Of a DNA stretch of 64,000 nucleotides, positions 17,012 to 25,138 are shown piece by piece. A model generated the notes under the pieces. It did no database searches. It was not told the origin of the DNA and worked only from the letters and a program-made list of their open reading frames with translations. Made by a program: the position numbers and the translations under genes. This DNA is from M30B80 sp965656935 (GTDB lineage: Bacteria; Pseudomonadota; Alphaproteobacteria; Rhodobacterales; Rhodobacteraceae), in NCBI GenBank assembly GCA_965656935.1, contig CBFHMG010000003.1, positions 62,001 through 126,000 of the forward strand, in the 5' to 3' direction. Every line of letters begins with the position of its first letter. Position 1 is the stretch's first letter.

Positions 17012-17887
17012 ATGCCAACCTTCACCGCGCTGACCACCCTTTCAGGCCAAGCCCCCGCCGAAGCGCTTGGTGAGGCTTTGGAGGAGCTTGATCCCACCCC
17101 GACAGGCGTCGGCGTTTTCGAGATGGAAGACGGGTCAGGCCTTTGGGAAGTGGGGGCTTATTTCATTGAGAGCCCTGACGAGATTGCTTTGGCGCTTTTG
17201 GCAGCAGCCCATGGCGCAAAGGATTTCGCAGTCTCGGAATTGCCCGACACGGATTGGGTCGCGCATGTGAAACGTGAATTGCACCCTGTCGAGGCGGGCC
17301 GTTTTTTCGTTTATGGAAGCCATGACGCCGATAAGGTGCCTGACCAATCCGTTTCGCTTTTGATCGAGGCCGCAATGGCCTTTGGCACGGGCCATCACGG
17401 CACCACGCTTGGCTGTCTGGCCGCCCTTGATGTCTTGCTGAATGAAGGTTTCACCGCACATAACGTGGCCGATATTGGCTGCGGAACGGCTGTTTTGGCC
17501 TTGGCTGCGGCGAAGGTCTGGCCTGAAACCGTGTTGGCCAGCGATATCGATGAGGTCGCTGTTGACGTGGCTTTGGCCAATGCGAAAGCCAACGGGTTGG
17601 AAGACCGGCTGATCTGCGTTGAAGCGGCAGGGTTCGAGCATGAAGACATCAAATCCCGTGCACCGTTTGATCTGATTTTCGCAAATATCCTCAAAGGCCC
17701 CTTGATCGAATTGGCCCCTGATATGCGCGCCCGTTGCGCGCAAGATGGGCGCGTGATCCTGTCGGGTTTGCTCAATGAACAGGCCGAGGCCGTGATCGCG
17801 GCCTATATCGCCGAGGGCTTTGAATTGACCCGCCACTCGGTTCACGGCGAATGGTCTTGCCTCACTTTGGCCCTGTCTCGGACATAG
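17012..17887 (+). CDS. prmA: Ribosomal protein L11 methyltransferase
   Basis: S-adenosylmethionine-dependent enzyme that trimethylates ribosomal protein L11. The 291-residue protein has the family-specific preamble MAFGTGHHGTTLGCLAAL (near residues 126-143), the SAM-binding motif I DIGCGTAVLALAAAKVW (near 155-171) and the FANILKGPLIELAP signature near 227. The N-terminal domain that positions L11 is present but shorter than in Escherichia. An ATG at 17012 follows GGAG. The 127-residue membrane protein starts 63 bases downstream. Confidence 0.93.
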   Translation: MPTFTALTTLSGQAPAEALGEALEELDPTPTGVGVFEMEDGSGLWEVGAYFIESPDEIALALLAAAHGAKDFAVSELPDTDWVAHVKRELHPVEAGRFFVYGSHDADKVPDQSVSLLIEAAMAFGTGHHGTTLGCLAALDVLLNEGFTAHNVADIGCGTAVLALAAAKVWPETVLASDIDEVAVDVALANAKANGLEDRLICVEAAGFEHEDIKSRAPFDLIFANILKGPLIELAPDMRARCAQDGRVILSGLLNEQAEAVIAAYIAEGFELTRHSVHGEWSCLTLALSRT

Positions 17888-17950
17888 AATTGATCAAACT
17901 GGTTGATAGCGACTTATCCGTTGCGGCAACGCGCCCAATAGGATTGTCAG

Positions 17951-18334
17951 ATGGAAGACCAACTAAAGACATATTATGAGCGGCTCGGGCGGATAGACAG
18001 CGCGCGCGAGGCGCATATCCCCAATGCATATCGTGTTGGGGAAGATGGTGTCTTGGGTCCTGTATCGCGCCCCAAGCGACGTTTGCCGTCTTCTGTTCGA
18101 ATGCTGTTGTCGCTCATGATCCTGTTTGCATTGGCCAAAGGCTATGCGACTTGGCATTTGGGTGAGGACTATATGGCGGCCATTGTTGAGGCACTGCTGG
18201 TCGGTGAGCCTTATGAGCGGCTGGCAGGCTTTGTCCTGACCCCTGATCCGATGTCTGATTTTGCGGCCAAAGGGTATGATCTGTTGGTCAATGGCCTGCA
18301 ATGGCTTTCGGAAAAGGCGGAAAGCTTGGCATGA
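17951..18334 (+). CDS. Small membrane protein of unknown function (127 aa)
   Basis: I do not recognise the family. The N-terminal 45 residues are hydrophilic (MEDQLKTYYERLGRIDSARE...), then one hydrophobic segment VRMLLSLMILFALAKGYATW around residues 49-68 looks like a single transmembrane helix, followed by an amphipathic C-terminal half. It lies on the same strand as prmA and ends directly at a strong intrinsic terminator, so it is probably the last gene of that transcript. Codon use is typical of the window, which supports it being real. No function is proposed. Confidence 0.7.
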   Translation: MEDQLKTYYERLGRIDSAREAHIPNAYRVGEDGVLGPVSRPKRRLPSSVRMLLSLMILFALAKGYATWHLGEDYMAAIVEALLVGEPYERLAGFVLTPDPMSDFAAKGYDLLVNGLQWLSEKAESLA

Positions 18335-18369
18335 AAAAGCCGCGCTTGCGGTGCAGCAGCGCGGCTTTT
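18335..18369 (+). terminator. Intrinsic terminator
   Basis: Perfect 12-base inverted repeat, AAAAGCCGCGCT (18335-18346) and AGCGCGGCTTTT (18358-18369), with an 11-base loop. The 3' arm ends in a T run on the plus strand, and the 5' A run makes it work for the minus strand too. It separates the prmA unit from the leftward DUF1127 gene. Confidence 0.9.
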
Positions 18370-18393
18370 GAGACCTTGGTGGCGTGATCAGCC

Positions 18394-18597
18394 TTAACGG
18401 CGGAAACGGCCTTGGGCGATATCTTCGATATCAGCGCGCATCAGCCCCAGATCATCCAGCTCGCGCAGCGAGAGTTTCGACAGATATTTGCGGGTGACGC
18501 GGGCATCGTTCCAAGCGGAGATACGTGCGACGAGCGAGGCGAGAGTGGCCGTACCCAGAGGGCTTGCGCCGAGGGTGCGATTGGTCATGGAAGCCAT
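18394..18597 (-). CDS. DUF1127 small protein
   Basis: A 67-residue protein whose C-terminal half carries the DUF1127 signature: RKYLSKLSLRELDDLGLMRADIEDIA, ending with basic residues GRFRR. Proteins of this family are small Arg-rich factors; in Agrobacterium and Rhodobacter some affect phosphate response or RNA turnover, but the role of this one is unknown. It is transcribed leftward and shares the bidirectional terminator at 18335-18369. Upstream is a 328-base A+T-richer gap. Confidence 0.85.
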   Translation of the reverse strand: MASMTNRTLGASPLGTATLASLVARISAWNDARVTRKYLSKLSLRELDDLGLMRADIEDIAQGRFRR

Positions 18598-18925
18598 CTG
18601 GAGGTCCTTTCAGTTATATTGAGTTAGCAACGTGAATTGCCGCACTTAATCCTGCGGTTTGCACGACACAAGAGCGAATTTCATGCCAAATCCACCAAGA
18701 ATTTCAGATAGCTGAAAATTGTGATTTCAGCCTTAAAAACATAAGAATATTGCGCATTTTTATGGTCGCTTTTGAGCGGTGTTTTGGCGCTTTTCGCATA
18801 TAGGGTGCGACGCGTGTCGAATTCGGAACAGGGGATGACGGATTTGCACCTTGGGCTATTCAATGTTCTTGTTTCGTGCTAGTGGTGCGAAAAAGCCGCA
18901 TAAATCAGAGCAGGGGCAGGCCAAG
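18598..18925. other. Intergenic region between the DUF1127 gene and ruvC
   Basis: This 328-base gap is clearly richer in A+T than its surroundings (for example 18711-18790) and must contain the divergent promoters of the DUF1127 gene and ruvCAB. I saw no long inverted repeat, tRNA or convincing open frame; a 60-codon minus-strand frame at 18681-18863 has atypical codons and looks accidental. I could not identify a confident -35/-10 pair or LexA/SOS box by eye. Confidence 0.6.
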
Positions 18926-19432
18926 ATGCGTATCATCGGGATTGATCCAGGGTTACAACGCCTCGGGTGGGGGGTGATCGATGTTGAGGGATCACGCCTC
19001 AGCCATGTTGCCAATGGCGTCTGCGAAAGCCTCGCGCGTGAAGAATTGGCGCTGCGCCTTTTGTCTTTGCACCGTCAACTCACCAAAGTGGTCGAAACCT
19101 ATCAACCCGATCTGGCCGCCGTTGAGCAAACCTTCGTGAACCGCGATGGGGCAGGCACGCTCAAGCTGGGTCAGGCGCGCGGCATTGCGATGCTGGTGCC
19201 TGCGCAGGCAGGGTTGCCCGTGGCTGAATATGCGCCCAATGCCGTCAAAAAGGCGGTTGTCGGTGTGGGGCATGCCGAAAAACAGCAGGTCGAGCATATG
19301 GTGCGCATGCAATTGCCCGGCGCTGTTCCCGCCGGCCCCGACGCTGCGGATGCTTTGGCGATTGCCATTTGCCATTCCTTCCATGCACAAAACTCGCAAA
19401 GATTGGCCAAAGCGATTGGGGCAGGGCGATGA
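18926..19432 (+). CDS. ruvC: Holliday junction resolvase RuvC
   Basis: Dimeric endonuclease that cuts Holliday junctions during recombination repair. The 168-residue protein has the RNase H-like fold motifs: Asp7 in RIIGIDPGLQRLGWG, Glu in AAVEQTFVNRDGAGTLKLGQARG (near residue 66), and the C-terminal acidic pair in GPDAADALAIAICH. I start at MRIIGID (18926) since the 25 preceding in-frame codons are not family-like. Its TGA stop overlaps the ruvA ATG (ATGA, 19429-19432), making ruvCAB a coupled operon. Confidence 0.97.
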   Translation: MRIIGIDPGLQRLGWGVIDVEGSRLSHVANGVCESLAREELALRLLSLHRQLTKVVETYQPDLAAVEQTFVNRDGAGTLKLGQARGIAMLVPAQAGLPVAEYAPNAVKKAVVGVGHAEKQQVEHMVRMQLPGAVPAGPDAADALAIAICHSFHAQNSQRLAKAIGAGR

Positions 19433-20109
19433 TCGGCAAATTGACAGGACGGGTGGATTATCGCGGCACGGATCATGTGCTGCTGGATGTGAACGGCGTG
19501 GGCTATATCGTCTATTGCTCGGATAGGACGCTGTCCTCGCTGCCCGGTGCGGGGCAGGTGGCCGCCCTTTATACCGAGTTATTGGTGCGCGAAGACAATC
19601 TGCAGCTTTTCGGTTTTCTGACGCTGTTTGAACGGGAATGGCACCGTCTGCTGATCTCGGTCCAAGGGGTCGGCTCCAAGGCGTCGATGGCCATTCTTGG
19701 CACGCTTGGGGCCGAAGGTATTGGCCGCGCGATTGCGATTGGCGATTGGGGCGCTGTCAAAGCGGCACCTGGTGTGGGGCCGAAGCTTGCGCAGCGTGTC
19801 GTGAATGAATTGAAGGATAAGGGGCCTGCGATCATGGCGCTTGGCGGCTCGCTGCCCTCGGCCATGGGCGATGACGAGGCACAGGTGATTGAGCCAAGTG
19901 CCCCCACCGCAGCGCCGCCCCAGCCCAAGCCGAATATGCCCGCCCCGAAAGCGGCGGCGCAGGCCGAGGCCCTTTCAGCGCTGCAAAACCTCGGCTATGC
20001 CCCGTCTGAGGCGGCCAGCGCCGTTGCCACGGCTGCGGGCGATGCGCCCGATGCGCCGACACCTGACCTGATCCGCGCAGCCCTTCGTTTGCTTGCGCCA
20101 AAGGATTGA
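19429..20109 (+). CDS. ruvA: Holliday junction DNA helicase subunit RuvA
   Basis: Tetrameric junction-binding protein that loads RuvB for branch migration. The 226-residue protein starts MIGKLTGRVDYRG, has the paired helix-hairpin-helix segments (LLISVQGVGSKASMAILGTLG near residue 72 and VKAAPGVGPKLAQRVVNELKDK near 108), an Ala/Pro-rich flexible linker around 145-180, and the C-terminal three-helix RuvB-contact domain (ALQNLGYAPSEAASAVATA). It overlaps ruvC by 4 bases; ruvB starts 1 base after its stop. Confidence 0.97.
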   Translation: MIGKLTGRVDYRGTDHVLLDVNGVGYIVYCSDRTLSSLPGAGQVAALYTELLVREDNLQLFGFLTLFEREWHRLLISVQGVGSKASMAILGTLGAEGIGRAIAIGDWGAVKAAPGVGPKLAQRVVNELKDKGPAIMALGGSLPSAMGDDEAQVIEPSAPTAAPPQPKPNMPAPKAAAQAEALSALQNLGYAPSEAASAVATAAGDAPDAPTPDLIRAALRLLAPKD

Positions 20110-20110
20110 G

Positions 20111-21142
20111 ATGACCGAACCAGACCCCACCCTGCGGCCTGACCGCCAGCCCGAAGATCCCCCCAGTTCCGACCGTGCGCTGCGGCCCGAACGCTTGGGC
20201 GATTTCATCGGCCAACAGGAAGCGCGTGCAAATCTTTCGGTGTTCATCGAAAGCGCGCGTCGCCGCAATGAAGCGATGGACCATGTCTTGTTTCATGGCC
20301 CTCCGGGGCTTGGAAAAACCACGCTGGCGCAGATCATGTCGCGGGAATTGGGTGTGAATTTCCGCATGACCTCGGGCCCTGTCTTGGCCAAGGCGGGGGA
20401 TTTGGCGGCGATCCTGACCAATCTTGAAGCGCGCGATGTCTTGTTCATCGATGAAATCCACCGCCTCAATCCAGCGGTAGAAGAGGTTCTCTACCCCGCG
20501 CTTGAGGATTTCGAGTTGGACCTTGTGATCGGGGAAGGTCCTGCCGCGCGCACTGTTCGGATCGAATTGCAGCCTTTCACCTTGATTGGCGCGACCACGC
20601 GACTTGGGCTTTTGACAACGCCCCTGCGGGATCGTTTCGGGATTCCGACACGGCTCAATTTCTACAATGTCGATGAATTGCACCAGATCGTGGATCGCGG
20701 CGCGCGGCTCTTGGGGGCACCAGCCGAAGAAGGTGGCGCCCATGAGATCGCAAGGCGCGCCCGTGGCACGCCGCGGATCGCAGGGCGCTTGCTGCGCCGT
20801 GTTGTCGATTTCGCGGTGGTCGAGGGGAATGGCTGCGTCACCCAAGCCATCGCCGATCGCGCCCTGACACGGCTTGGTGTGGATGATCTTGGCCTTGATG
20901 GCGCGGACAGGCGCTACCTGAAGCTGATCGCCGAGTCCTATGGCGGTGGCCCTGTCGGGATTGAAACCTTGAGTGCTGCGCTAAGCGAAAGCCGCGATGC
21001 CTTGGAAGAGGTGGTTGAGCCATTCCTGCTGCAACAAGGGTTGATCCAGCGCACGCCACGCGGGCGGATGCTGACCCAAAGCGCGTTTAAACATCTGGGC
21101 CTTGAAGTCCCGAAAACGGATCGGGACCTCTTTTCAAGCTAA
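20111..21142 (+). CDS. ruvB: Holliday junction branch migration ATPase RuvB
   Basis: Hexameric AAA+ motor of the RuvABC resolvasome. The 343-residue protein has Walker A GPPGLGKT at residues 63-70, Walker B LFIDEIHRLNPAVEE, sensor GATTRLGLLTTPLRDRFG and a C-terminal winged helix (FLLQQGLIQRTPRGRMLT). The start at MTEPDPTLRP (20111) is preferred over an in-frame ATG 18 bases upstream inside ruvA. It is convergent with the first GAF gene (16 bases between stops). Confidence 0.97.
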   Translation: MTEPDPTLRPDRQPEDPPSSDRALRPERLGDFIGQQEARANLSVFIESARRRNEAMDHVLFHGPPGLGKTTLAQIMSRELGVNFRMTSGPVLAKAGDLAAILTNLEARDVLFIDEIHRLNPAVEEVLYPALEDFELDLVIGEGPAARTVRIELQPFTLIGATTRLGLLTTPLRDRFGIPTRLNFYNVDELHQIVDRGARLLGAPAEEGGAHEIARRARGTPRIAGRLLRRVVDFAVVEGNGCVTQAIADRALTRLGVDDLGLDGADRRYLKLIAESYGGGPVGIETLSAALSESRDALEEVVEPFLLQQGLIQRTPRGRMLTQSAFKHLGLEVPKTDRDLFSS

Positions 21143-21158
21143 GGCCGCGCCTGCGTGC

Positions 21159-21731
21159 CTATTCGGCGGACCCCATCGGAACGGGGTTGCCGTCGCGCAG
21201 GCAATGCTGCGCCTCAACCCCGATCGAGTTGATCAGATCGCTGATTTTGCCTGCGATCAATTGCAGCTCATCAATGCTGTCTTGCGGCAGGTTTTGCGGT
21301 TTGTAATCGACCACCGTCATCGCCCCCAAGACCAAACCGTCTTTGGTGATCAGCGGGAAGGCCGCCCAGAAGACCCAAGCGGATGGGCCTTTCACAAGCG
21401 GATGCGATTTCAAAATCGGATGTTCGCGCAGATCGGGAACGATCTTGGGCTGATAGGATAGCAGCGCATATTGCGACAATGTCCGCGAACGGTCCGCCTC
21501 AGGCACGGCGCGATCTTCGTGATCGCCGAAATCAACGCCTAGGATCTTTTGCTGCGTATCATCCAGCAGGCTGATATAGGCCCCCGTGCAGTTCGATGTG
21601 CTGCGCGCCCAAGTGGCGAAATGGGTAAAATGGACTGAGGGTTCCGCATCCATCAGGCCAGTGGCCTTGGCGCGCATCGCGCGGGCGAACTCATTGATAG
21701 GGTGTGGGGCAGGCTCGAATTGATCTGACAT
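21159..21731 (-). CDS. GAF-domain protein (paralogue 1)
   Basis: A 190-residue single-domain GAF protein, probably a small-ligand or redox sensor; no output domain is attached. The GAF core spans about residues 25-175 (FATWARSTSNCTGAYISLLDD ... FWAAFPLITKDGLVLGAMTVVDYKP). The segment YALLSYQP, then DLREHPILK, then FWAAFPLIT and DGLVLG, is shared almost word for word with the 275-residue protein at 22319-23146, so they are paralogues. I start at MSDQFEPAPHP (21731); the longer frame is unlike its paralogue. Its partner and signal are unknown. Confidence 0.8.
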   Translation of the reverse strand: MSDQFEPAPHPINEFARAMRAKATGLMDAEPSVHFTHFATWARSTSNCTGAYISLLDDTQQKILGVDFGDHEDRAVPEADRSRTLSQYALLSYQPKIVPDLREHPILKSHPLVKGPSAWVFWAAFPLITKDGLVLGAMTVVDYKPQNLPQDSIDELQLIAGKISDLINSIGVEAQHCLRDGNPVPMGSAE

Positions 21732-22001
21732 AAGGCTCTCTCCAATCTGTTCATGGTGGAACGGAAGGCTGGAGGCCGAGGTTAGAGAGGCATGCAGCGT
21801 TTCAACGAAAGAGCGCGGGTATCGCCCACTTGAACCACGAAGATGCGCAAAGGGACGGCGGCAACCGCCCTTCGAGAGCAATAAGCCTCAGGCGAGAGGG
21901 CGTTTGCCCCAGATTATCGCGAGAGGAGCCGAGCCCCCCTGCGGCCTGCCGCTTCGGATTGAGCCAAAATGGCAGGCCACAGGGGGGTGTCGCTGGTCTT
22001 G
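21732..22001. other. Intergenic region between the GAF gene and orf104
   Basis: A 270-base stretch on which the GAF paralogue 1 (leftward) must have its promoter. It holds several GC-rich dyads, including GGGaCGGCGG...CCGCCC near 21850-21872, and the long hairpin listed separately at 21934-21987. No open frame with normal codon use was seen. It could harbour a small RNA or an attenuator; that is only a possibility. Confidence 0.4.
21934..21987. terminator. Long GC-rich hairpin, possible terminator of the leftward orf104 unit
   Basis: A 17-base arm CCCCCCTGCGGCCTGCC (21934-21950) pairs with GGCAGGCCACAGGGGGG (21971-21987) with one mismatch and a 20-base loop. It lies 15 bases beyond the orf104 stop on the minus strand. 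Neither side carries a T run, so it may be a transcript-stabilising or Rho-related hairpin rather than a classical terminator. Confidence 0.55.
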
Positions 22002-22316
22002 CTAGACACCCATCGAGATGCGGGCTTCGCGTTCAAATTCGAAGATCGCCACCGAGTTGTGTTTTTGAACTTCACAAGGAAAGCTTGCCTTCAATGTGTC
22101 GGCGAAGGTGAAGGTCCGCGCGTCATAGGCACGGAGGTCTTCCAGCTCGTCAAAGAGGATAACCACCAGCAAAGTCCCGTCGCGGCGCAACAAGGCCTTG
22201 ATACCAGCCACATTCTGGGTCGCGACATCCTTGCCCAAAAGGGCGTTCACCACCTCGACGCTCAGCTGCGCATCCTTGGCATCGGCAAAGGTGATCTCAT
22301 AGGTTCTTGCAAGCAT
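22002..22316 (-). CDS. Hypothetical protein (104 aa) linked to GAF genes
   Basis: No family recognised. The 104-residue soluble protein begins MLARTYEITFADAKDAQ and contains a hydrophobic core LLRRDGTLLVVILFDELEDLRAY-type segment (residues about 42-64) and ends EFEREARISMGV; predicted as mixed alpha/beta, no membrane helix or signal peptide. It starts 2 bases after the stop of the upstream 275-residue GAF gene and so is almost certainly cotranslated with it. Its position between two GAF paralogues suggests a partner role, which is inference. Confidence 0.65.
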   Translation of the reverse strand: MLARTYEITFADAKDAQLSVEVVNALLGKDVATQNVAGIKALLRRDGTLLVVILFDELEDLRAYDARTFTFADTLKASFPCEVQKHNSVAIFEFEREARISMGV

Positions 22317-22318
22317 GA

Positions 22319-23146
22319 TCAGTCCTCCATCGCCATCAAGAGATCATCAAGGCTGACGGATTTCTTGGGGGCTGCCATGCGGCGGCGATAGGTGCTTTCC
22401 ACCAATCCGTGCTCTTGCTGGAGGCGGCGGCCTTCCTCGCTCAACTCAAAAGCGGTGCCGACAGAGCAGGCAAGTCCTGCGGCAACAGCCGCCTCGCCCT
22501 GTTCGGGTGCGACGGGCAAATCGGCGGTCAGGGCCATAAAGCCGTGTAGAGCGGCAACAGATACGGGCGTATCGCGGGTAAGCGCCGCGCCCAAAAGTGC
22601 GTGCATCTTTTCGGCCAAGGCTTCGCGGTGATCCATCTGCTGGATGATCAGACGCGTCATGGTTTCCGCAACCCGTGTCATCAGGTCGAGCGTTTCTTGC
22701 GACAATTGACGGGGTTTGTAGTCGATCACGCAGAGCGTACCGAGCACCAGCCCATCATGGGTGATCAGCGGGAAGGCTGCCCAGAATTGCCAATGCGGTG
22801 GGTTTTGCACCAGCGCATTGTTCTTGAGGATTGGATGCTCGCGCAGGTCTTCCACAACCAAAGGCTGGTAGGAGAGCAGCGCATATTGGCACAAGGTGGC
22901 GGGGCGTCCAACCTCGCTATCGGGAAGGTCATTGGCATCACCGAAATCGCGCGACAAGAAATACTGGCGCTCTTCATCAAGCAGGCCTGTATAGGCCCCA
23001 GGGCAGCCTGTCAGCTTCTTGGCCAGCTCTGTGAACACATCAAATCGCGCCGATTGATCGGTGTCCATCAACCCTGTGCGCCGAACGCGTTCTACGCGGG
23101 CATGCTCATTTATCGGTGTATCTGCCGACTGGTAAGTCTCACTCAT
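22319..23146 (-). CDS. GAF-domain protein (paralogue 2, with C-terminal extension)
   Basis: A 275-residue protein with one GAF domain at about residues 28-175 (FTELAKKLTGCPGAYTGLLDE ... FWAAFPLITHDGLVLGTLCVIDYKP), closely similar to the protein at 21159-21731, plus about 100 extra residues. The extension has an Ala-rich region (VAPEQGEAAVAAGLACSVG) and a helical, charged tail ending KKSVSLDDLLMAMED. It heads a leftward unit with orf104 and is divergent from the 209-residue gene over 149 bases. No kinase, cyclase or DNA-binding output is fused to it. Confidence 0.8.
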   Translation of the reverse strand: MSETYQSADTPINEHARVERVRRTGLMDTDQSARFDVFTELAKKLTGCPGAYTGLLDEERQYFLSRDFGDANDLPDSEVGRPATLCQYALLSYQPLVVEDLREHPILKNNALVQNPPHWQFWAAFPLITHDGLVLGTLCVIDYKPRQLSQETLDLMTRVAETMTRLIIQQMDHREALAEKMHALLGAALTRDTPVSVAALHGFMALTADLPVAPEQGEAAVAAGLACSVGTAFELSEEGRRLQQEHGLVESTYRRRMAAPKKSVSLDDLLMAMED

Positions 23147-23295
23147 AACTCTCTCCTATGGTCACGTCATAGAACGGAGATGCAAATGCCGTTTATAGGG
23201 GGAGGCATGCGTGTTTTCCGAATTTTTTGACGGGCGAATAGTTGAACCGATCAGCCTTCGCACGTATCCCGACCAAAGGATTGAAAGAGACGAGT

Positions 23296-23925
23296 ATGAC
23301 AGCAGAAGACATCACCTCCCTTTTTACGCGATCAGACGGGTCGTATCTCTTTGCGCGTTGGGGGCGTCCGATTGTGCCTGTGGTCTTCGGGGCCACGGAT
23401 GAAACGGTGTCCGTTCTCAAAGGGGCAATCGAGGCGGTGGTGGCACTGGCAGGGCATAAAATGGCGGAAACCGACCCCGAGCTTGGGGCGAACCTCATGG
23501 TGTTTTTCTTTCGGGAATGGGACGAGCTGACCGAGACGCCAAATCTCGACCGTTTGATCCCCGATCTGGCGCAAACCGTGGCGCGGTTGAAAGCAGCGGA
23601 TGCAAACCAGTATCGCAGTTTCCGCTTTGATCCCGATGGTGGCATCAAGGCGGGGTTTGTTTTTGTTCGGATGGATGCGGCCTTGGCCGATATTCCCGCC
23701 GAAACCATCGCGCTGAGCCAAATGGTGCAAACCATTCTGCTCTGGTCGGATCAGGCTTTTCTGGGGACATCGCCGCTCGCGGTGCTGGAAGAAGGCGGGC
23801 CTGCGGTGCTCAAGCCTGATATCGCGGCCCTGATCCGCGCGGGCTATGATCCGGTCATGCCCGTTTGCGCCACCGATCCATCCCATGCCATCCGCTTGGC
23901 CGCCCGTATCGGAGCCCCGCAATGA
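23296..23925 (+). CDS. Conserved-looking hypothetical protein upstream of ybgC-tol (209 aa)
   Basis: I recognise no domain. The 209-residue soluble protein starts MTAEDITSLFTRSDGSYLF (23296), contains RWGRPIVPVVFGATDETVSVLKGAI and a mid-section DANQYRSFRFDPDGGIKAGFVFVRMD, and is acidic, with no signal peptide or membrane helix. Its TGA stop overlaps the ATG of ybgC (ATGA, 23922-23925), so it is the first gene of the ybgC-tolQRAB-pal-cpoB run. That coupling suggests a link with envelope or lipid metabolism but proves nothing about function. The longer frame from 23242 lacks a better ribosome-binding site. Confidence 0.75.
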   Translation: MTAEDITSLFTRSDGSYLFARWGRPIVPVVFGATDETVSVLKGAIEAVVALAGHKMAETDPELGANLMVFFFREWDELTETPNLDRLIPDLAQTVARLKAADANQYRSFRFDPDGGIKAGFVFVRMDAALADIPAETIALSQMVQTILLWSDQAFLGTSPLAVLEEGGPAVLKPDIAALIRAGYDPVMPVCATDPSHAIRLAARIGAPQ

Positions 23926-24335
23926 TCCACCGTTTTGCCTTGCGTGTTTACTATGAAGACACCGATCTGGCGGGGATTGTGTATTACGCCAATTACCTCA
24001 AATTCACCGAACGCGCCCGCACGGAGATGGTCCGCGCGGCGGATATAGATCAGACGCGGCTCAAAACCGAGCAGGGGATCGTCTTTGCGGTAAAGCGCGT
24101 TGAGGCCGAATATATCAGCCCCGCGAGATTTGACGACGAGTTGGTGGTCGAGACCAGACTGATCGATACAAAAGGGGCCAGTTTCGTGATGGAGCAAACG
24201 GTATTGCGTGGCGATACGCGCCTGTTTTTCGCCAATGTCCAGCTTGTCTGCCTGAATGATCAGGGCCGCGCGGCGCGGCTTCCGGCGGATATCCGCCAAA
24301 GAATTGAAAGATTATCGCCAAACACAGGCAGTTGA
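23922..24335 (+). CDS. ybgC: Tol-Pal-associated acyl-CoA thioesterase
   Basis: Hotdog-fold thioesterase of the 4-hydroxybenzoyl-CoA thioesterase type, found at the head of tol operons and thought to act on short acyl-CoA or phospholipid-linked substrates. The 137-residue protein has the signature YYEDTDLAGIVYYANYLKF (10-28) with catalytic Asp15, followed by ERARTEMVR. It overlaps the upstream 209-residue gene by 4 bases and lies 110 bases ahead of tolQ. Confidence 0.93.
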   Translation: MIHRFALRVYYEDTDLAGIVYYANYLKFTERARTEMVRAADIDQTRLKTEQGIVFAVKRVEAEYISPARFDDELVVETRLIDTKGASFVMEQTVLRGDTRLFFANVQLVCLNDQGRAARLPADIRQRIERLSPNTGS

Positions 24336-24445
24336 TGCGGTTTTGTTGGTGTTTCCCGTTTCAACTTGGTAGAATCACCGCGAAATGAGGTGCCGTATAA
24401 AAATCAGGCACCCATCCCATCTTGGGGCAGACGGAAAGAGCAGGC

Positions 24446-25138
24446 ATGGAAGCTGAAACGCTGAACATGGTGCATGAAGCGGATTTTACGCTGATTGCAC
24501 TTTTCTTTAGGGCAAGCCTAACGGTCCAATTGGTTATGATCGCGCTGATCGTGGCCTCGGTTTGGGTCTGGGCGATTACGATCAATAAATACCGGATGTA
24601 TCGTCGCGCGCGCAGCAATGCGGCTGCATTTGACGCGGCCTTCTGGTCGGGTGAGCCGCTGGACGAGCTCTATGACAAGCTCGCCGAAAATCCGCGCAGC
24701 GCGTCCGAGCGGGTTTTTGTGGCAGGTATGACGGAATGGCGCCGCTCTCTGCGCGATGATGGCGCGCTGATCCCCGGAGTGCAGCAGCGCGTTGACCGTT
24801 CTATGGATGTCGCGATTGCGCGTGAATCCGAGCGGCTGTCGGGTGGTCTCAACGTGCTGGCCACAACGGGTGCAACATCGCCTTTCGTGGGCTTGTTCGG
24901 CACGGTTTGGGGCATCATGCGCTCCTTTCAGGAAATTGCGATCTCGGGTAATACATCGCTGGCCGTTGTGGCACCCGGTATTGCCGAGGCCTTGCTTGCC
25001 ACGGGTCTGGGCCTATTGGCGGCGATCCCTGCGGTTATTTTCTATAATAAACTCTCCTCCGACTCTGATCGCTTGATTGCGGGCTATGAAGGGTTTGCGG
25101 ATGAATTCTCGACCTTGCTGTCAAGGCAGCTGGACTGA
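24446..25138 (+). CDS. tolQ: Tol-Pal system proton channel subunit TolQ
   Basis: Inner-membrane ExbB-like component that with TolR uses the proton motive force to drive TolA. The 230-residue protein has three membrane helices: LTVQLVMIALIVASVWVWAI (near residues 28-47), and a C-terminal pair beginning ATTGATSPFVGLFGTVWGIM (near 139) and VAPGIAEALLATGLGLLAAIPAV (near 175). I start at MEAETLNMVH (24446), the typical TolQ beginning. The last base of its TGA is the first of the tolR ATG (TGATG). Confidence 0.95.
   Translation: MEAETLNMVHEADFTLIALFFRASLTVQLVMIALIVASVWVWAITINKYRMYRRARSNAAAFDAAFWSGEPLDELYDKLAENPRSASERVFVAGMTEWRRSLRDDGALIPGVQQRVDRSMDVAIARESERLSGGLNVLATTGATSPFVGLFGTVWGIMRSFQEIAISGNTSLAVVAPGIAEALLATGLGLLAAIPAVIFYNKLSSDSDRLIAGYEGFADEFSTLLSRQLD

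Noticed and set aside
18681..18863. 60-codon minus-strand frame in the ruvC upstream gap
   Set aside because: A+T-rich region with many A/T-ending codons, no ribosome-binding site and no family resemblance; likely promoter DNA.
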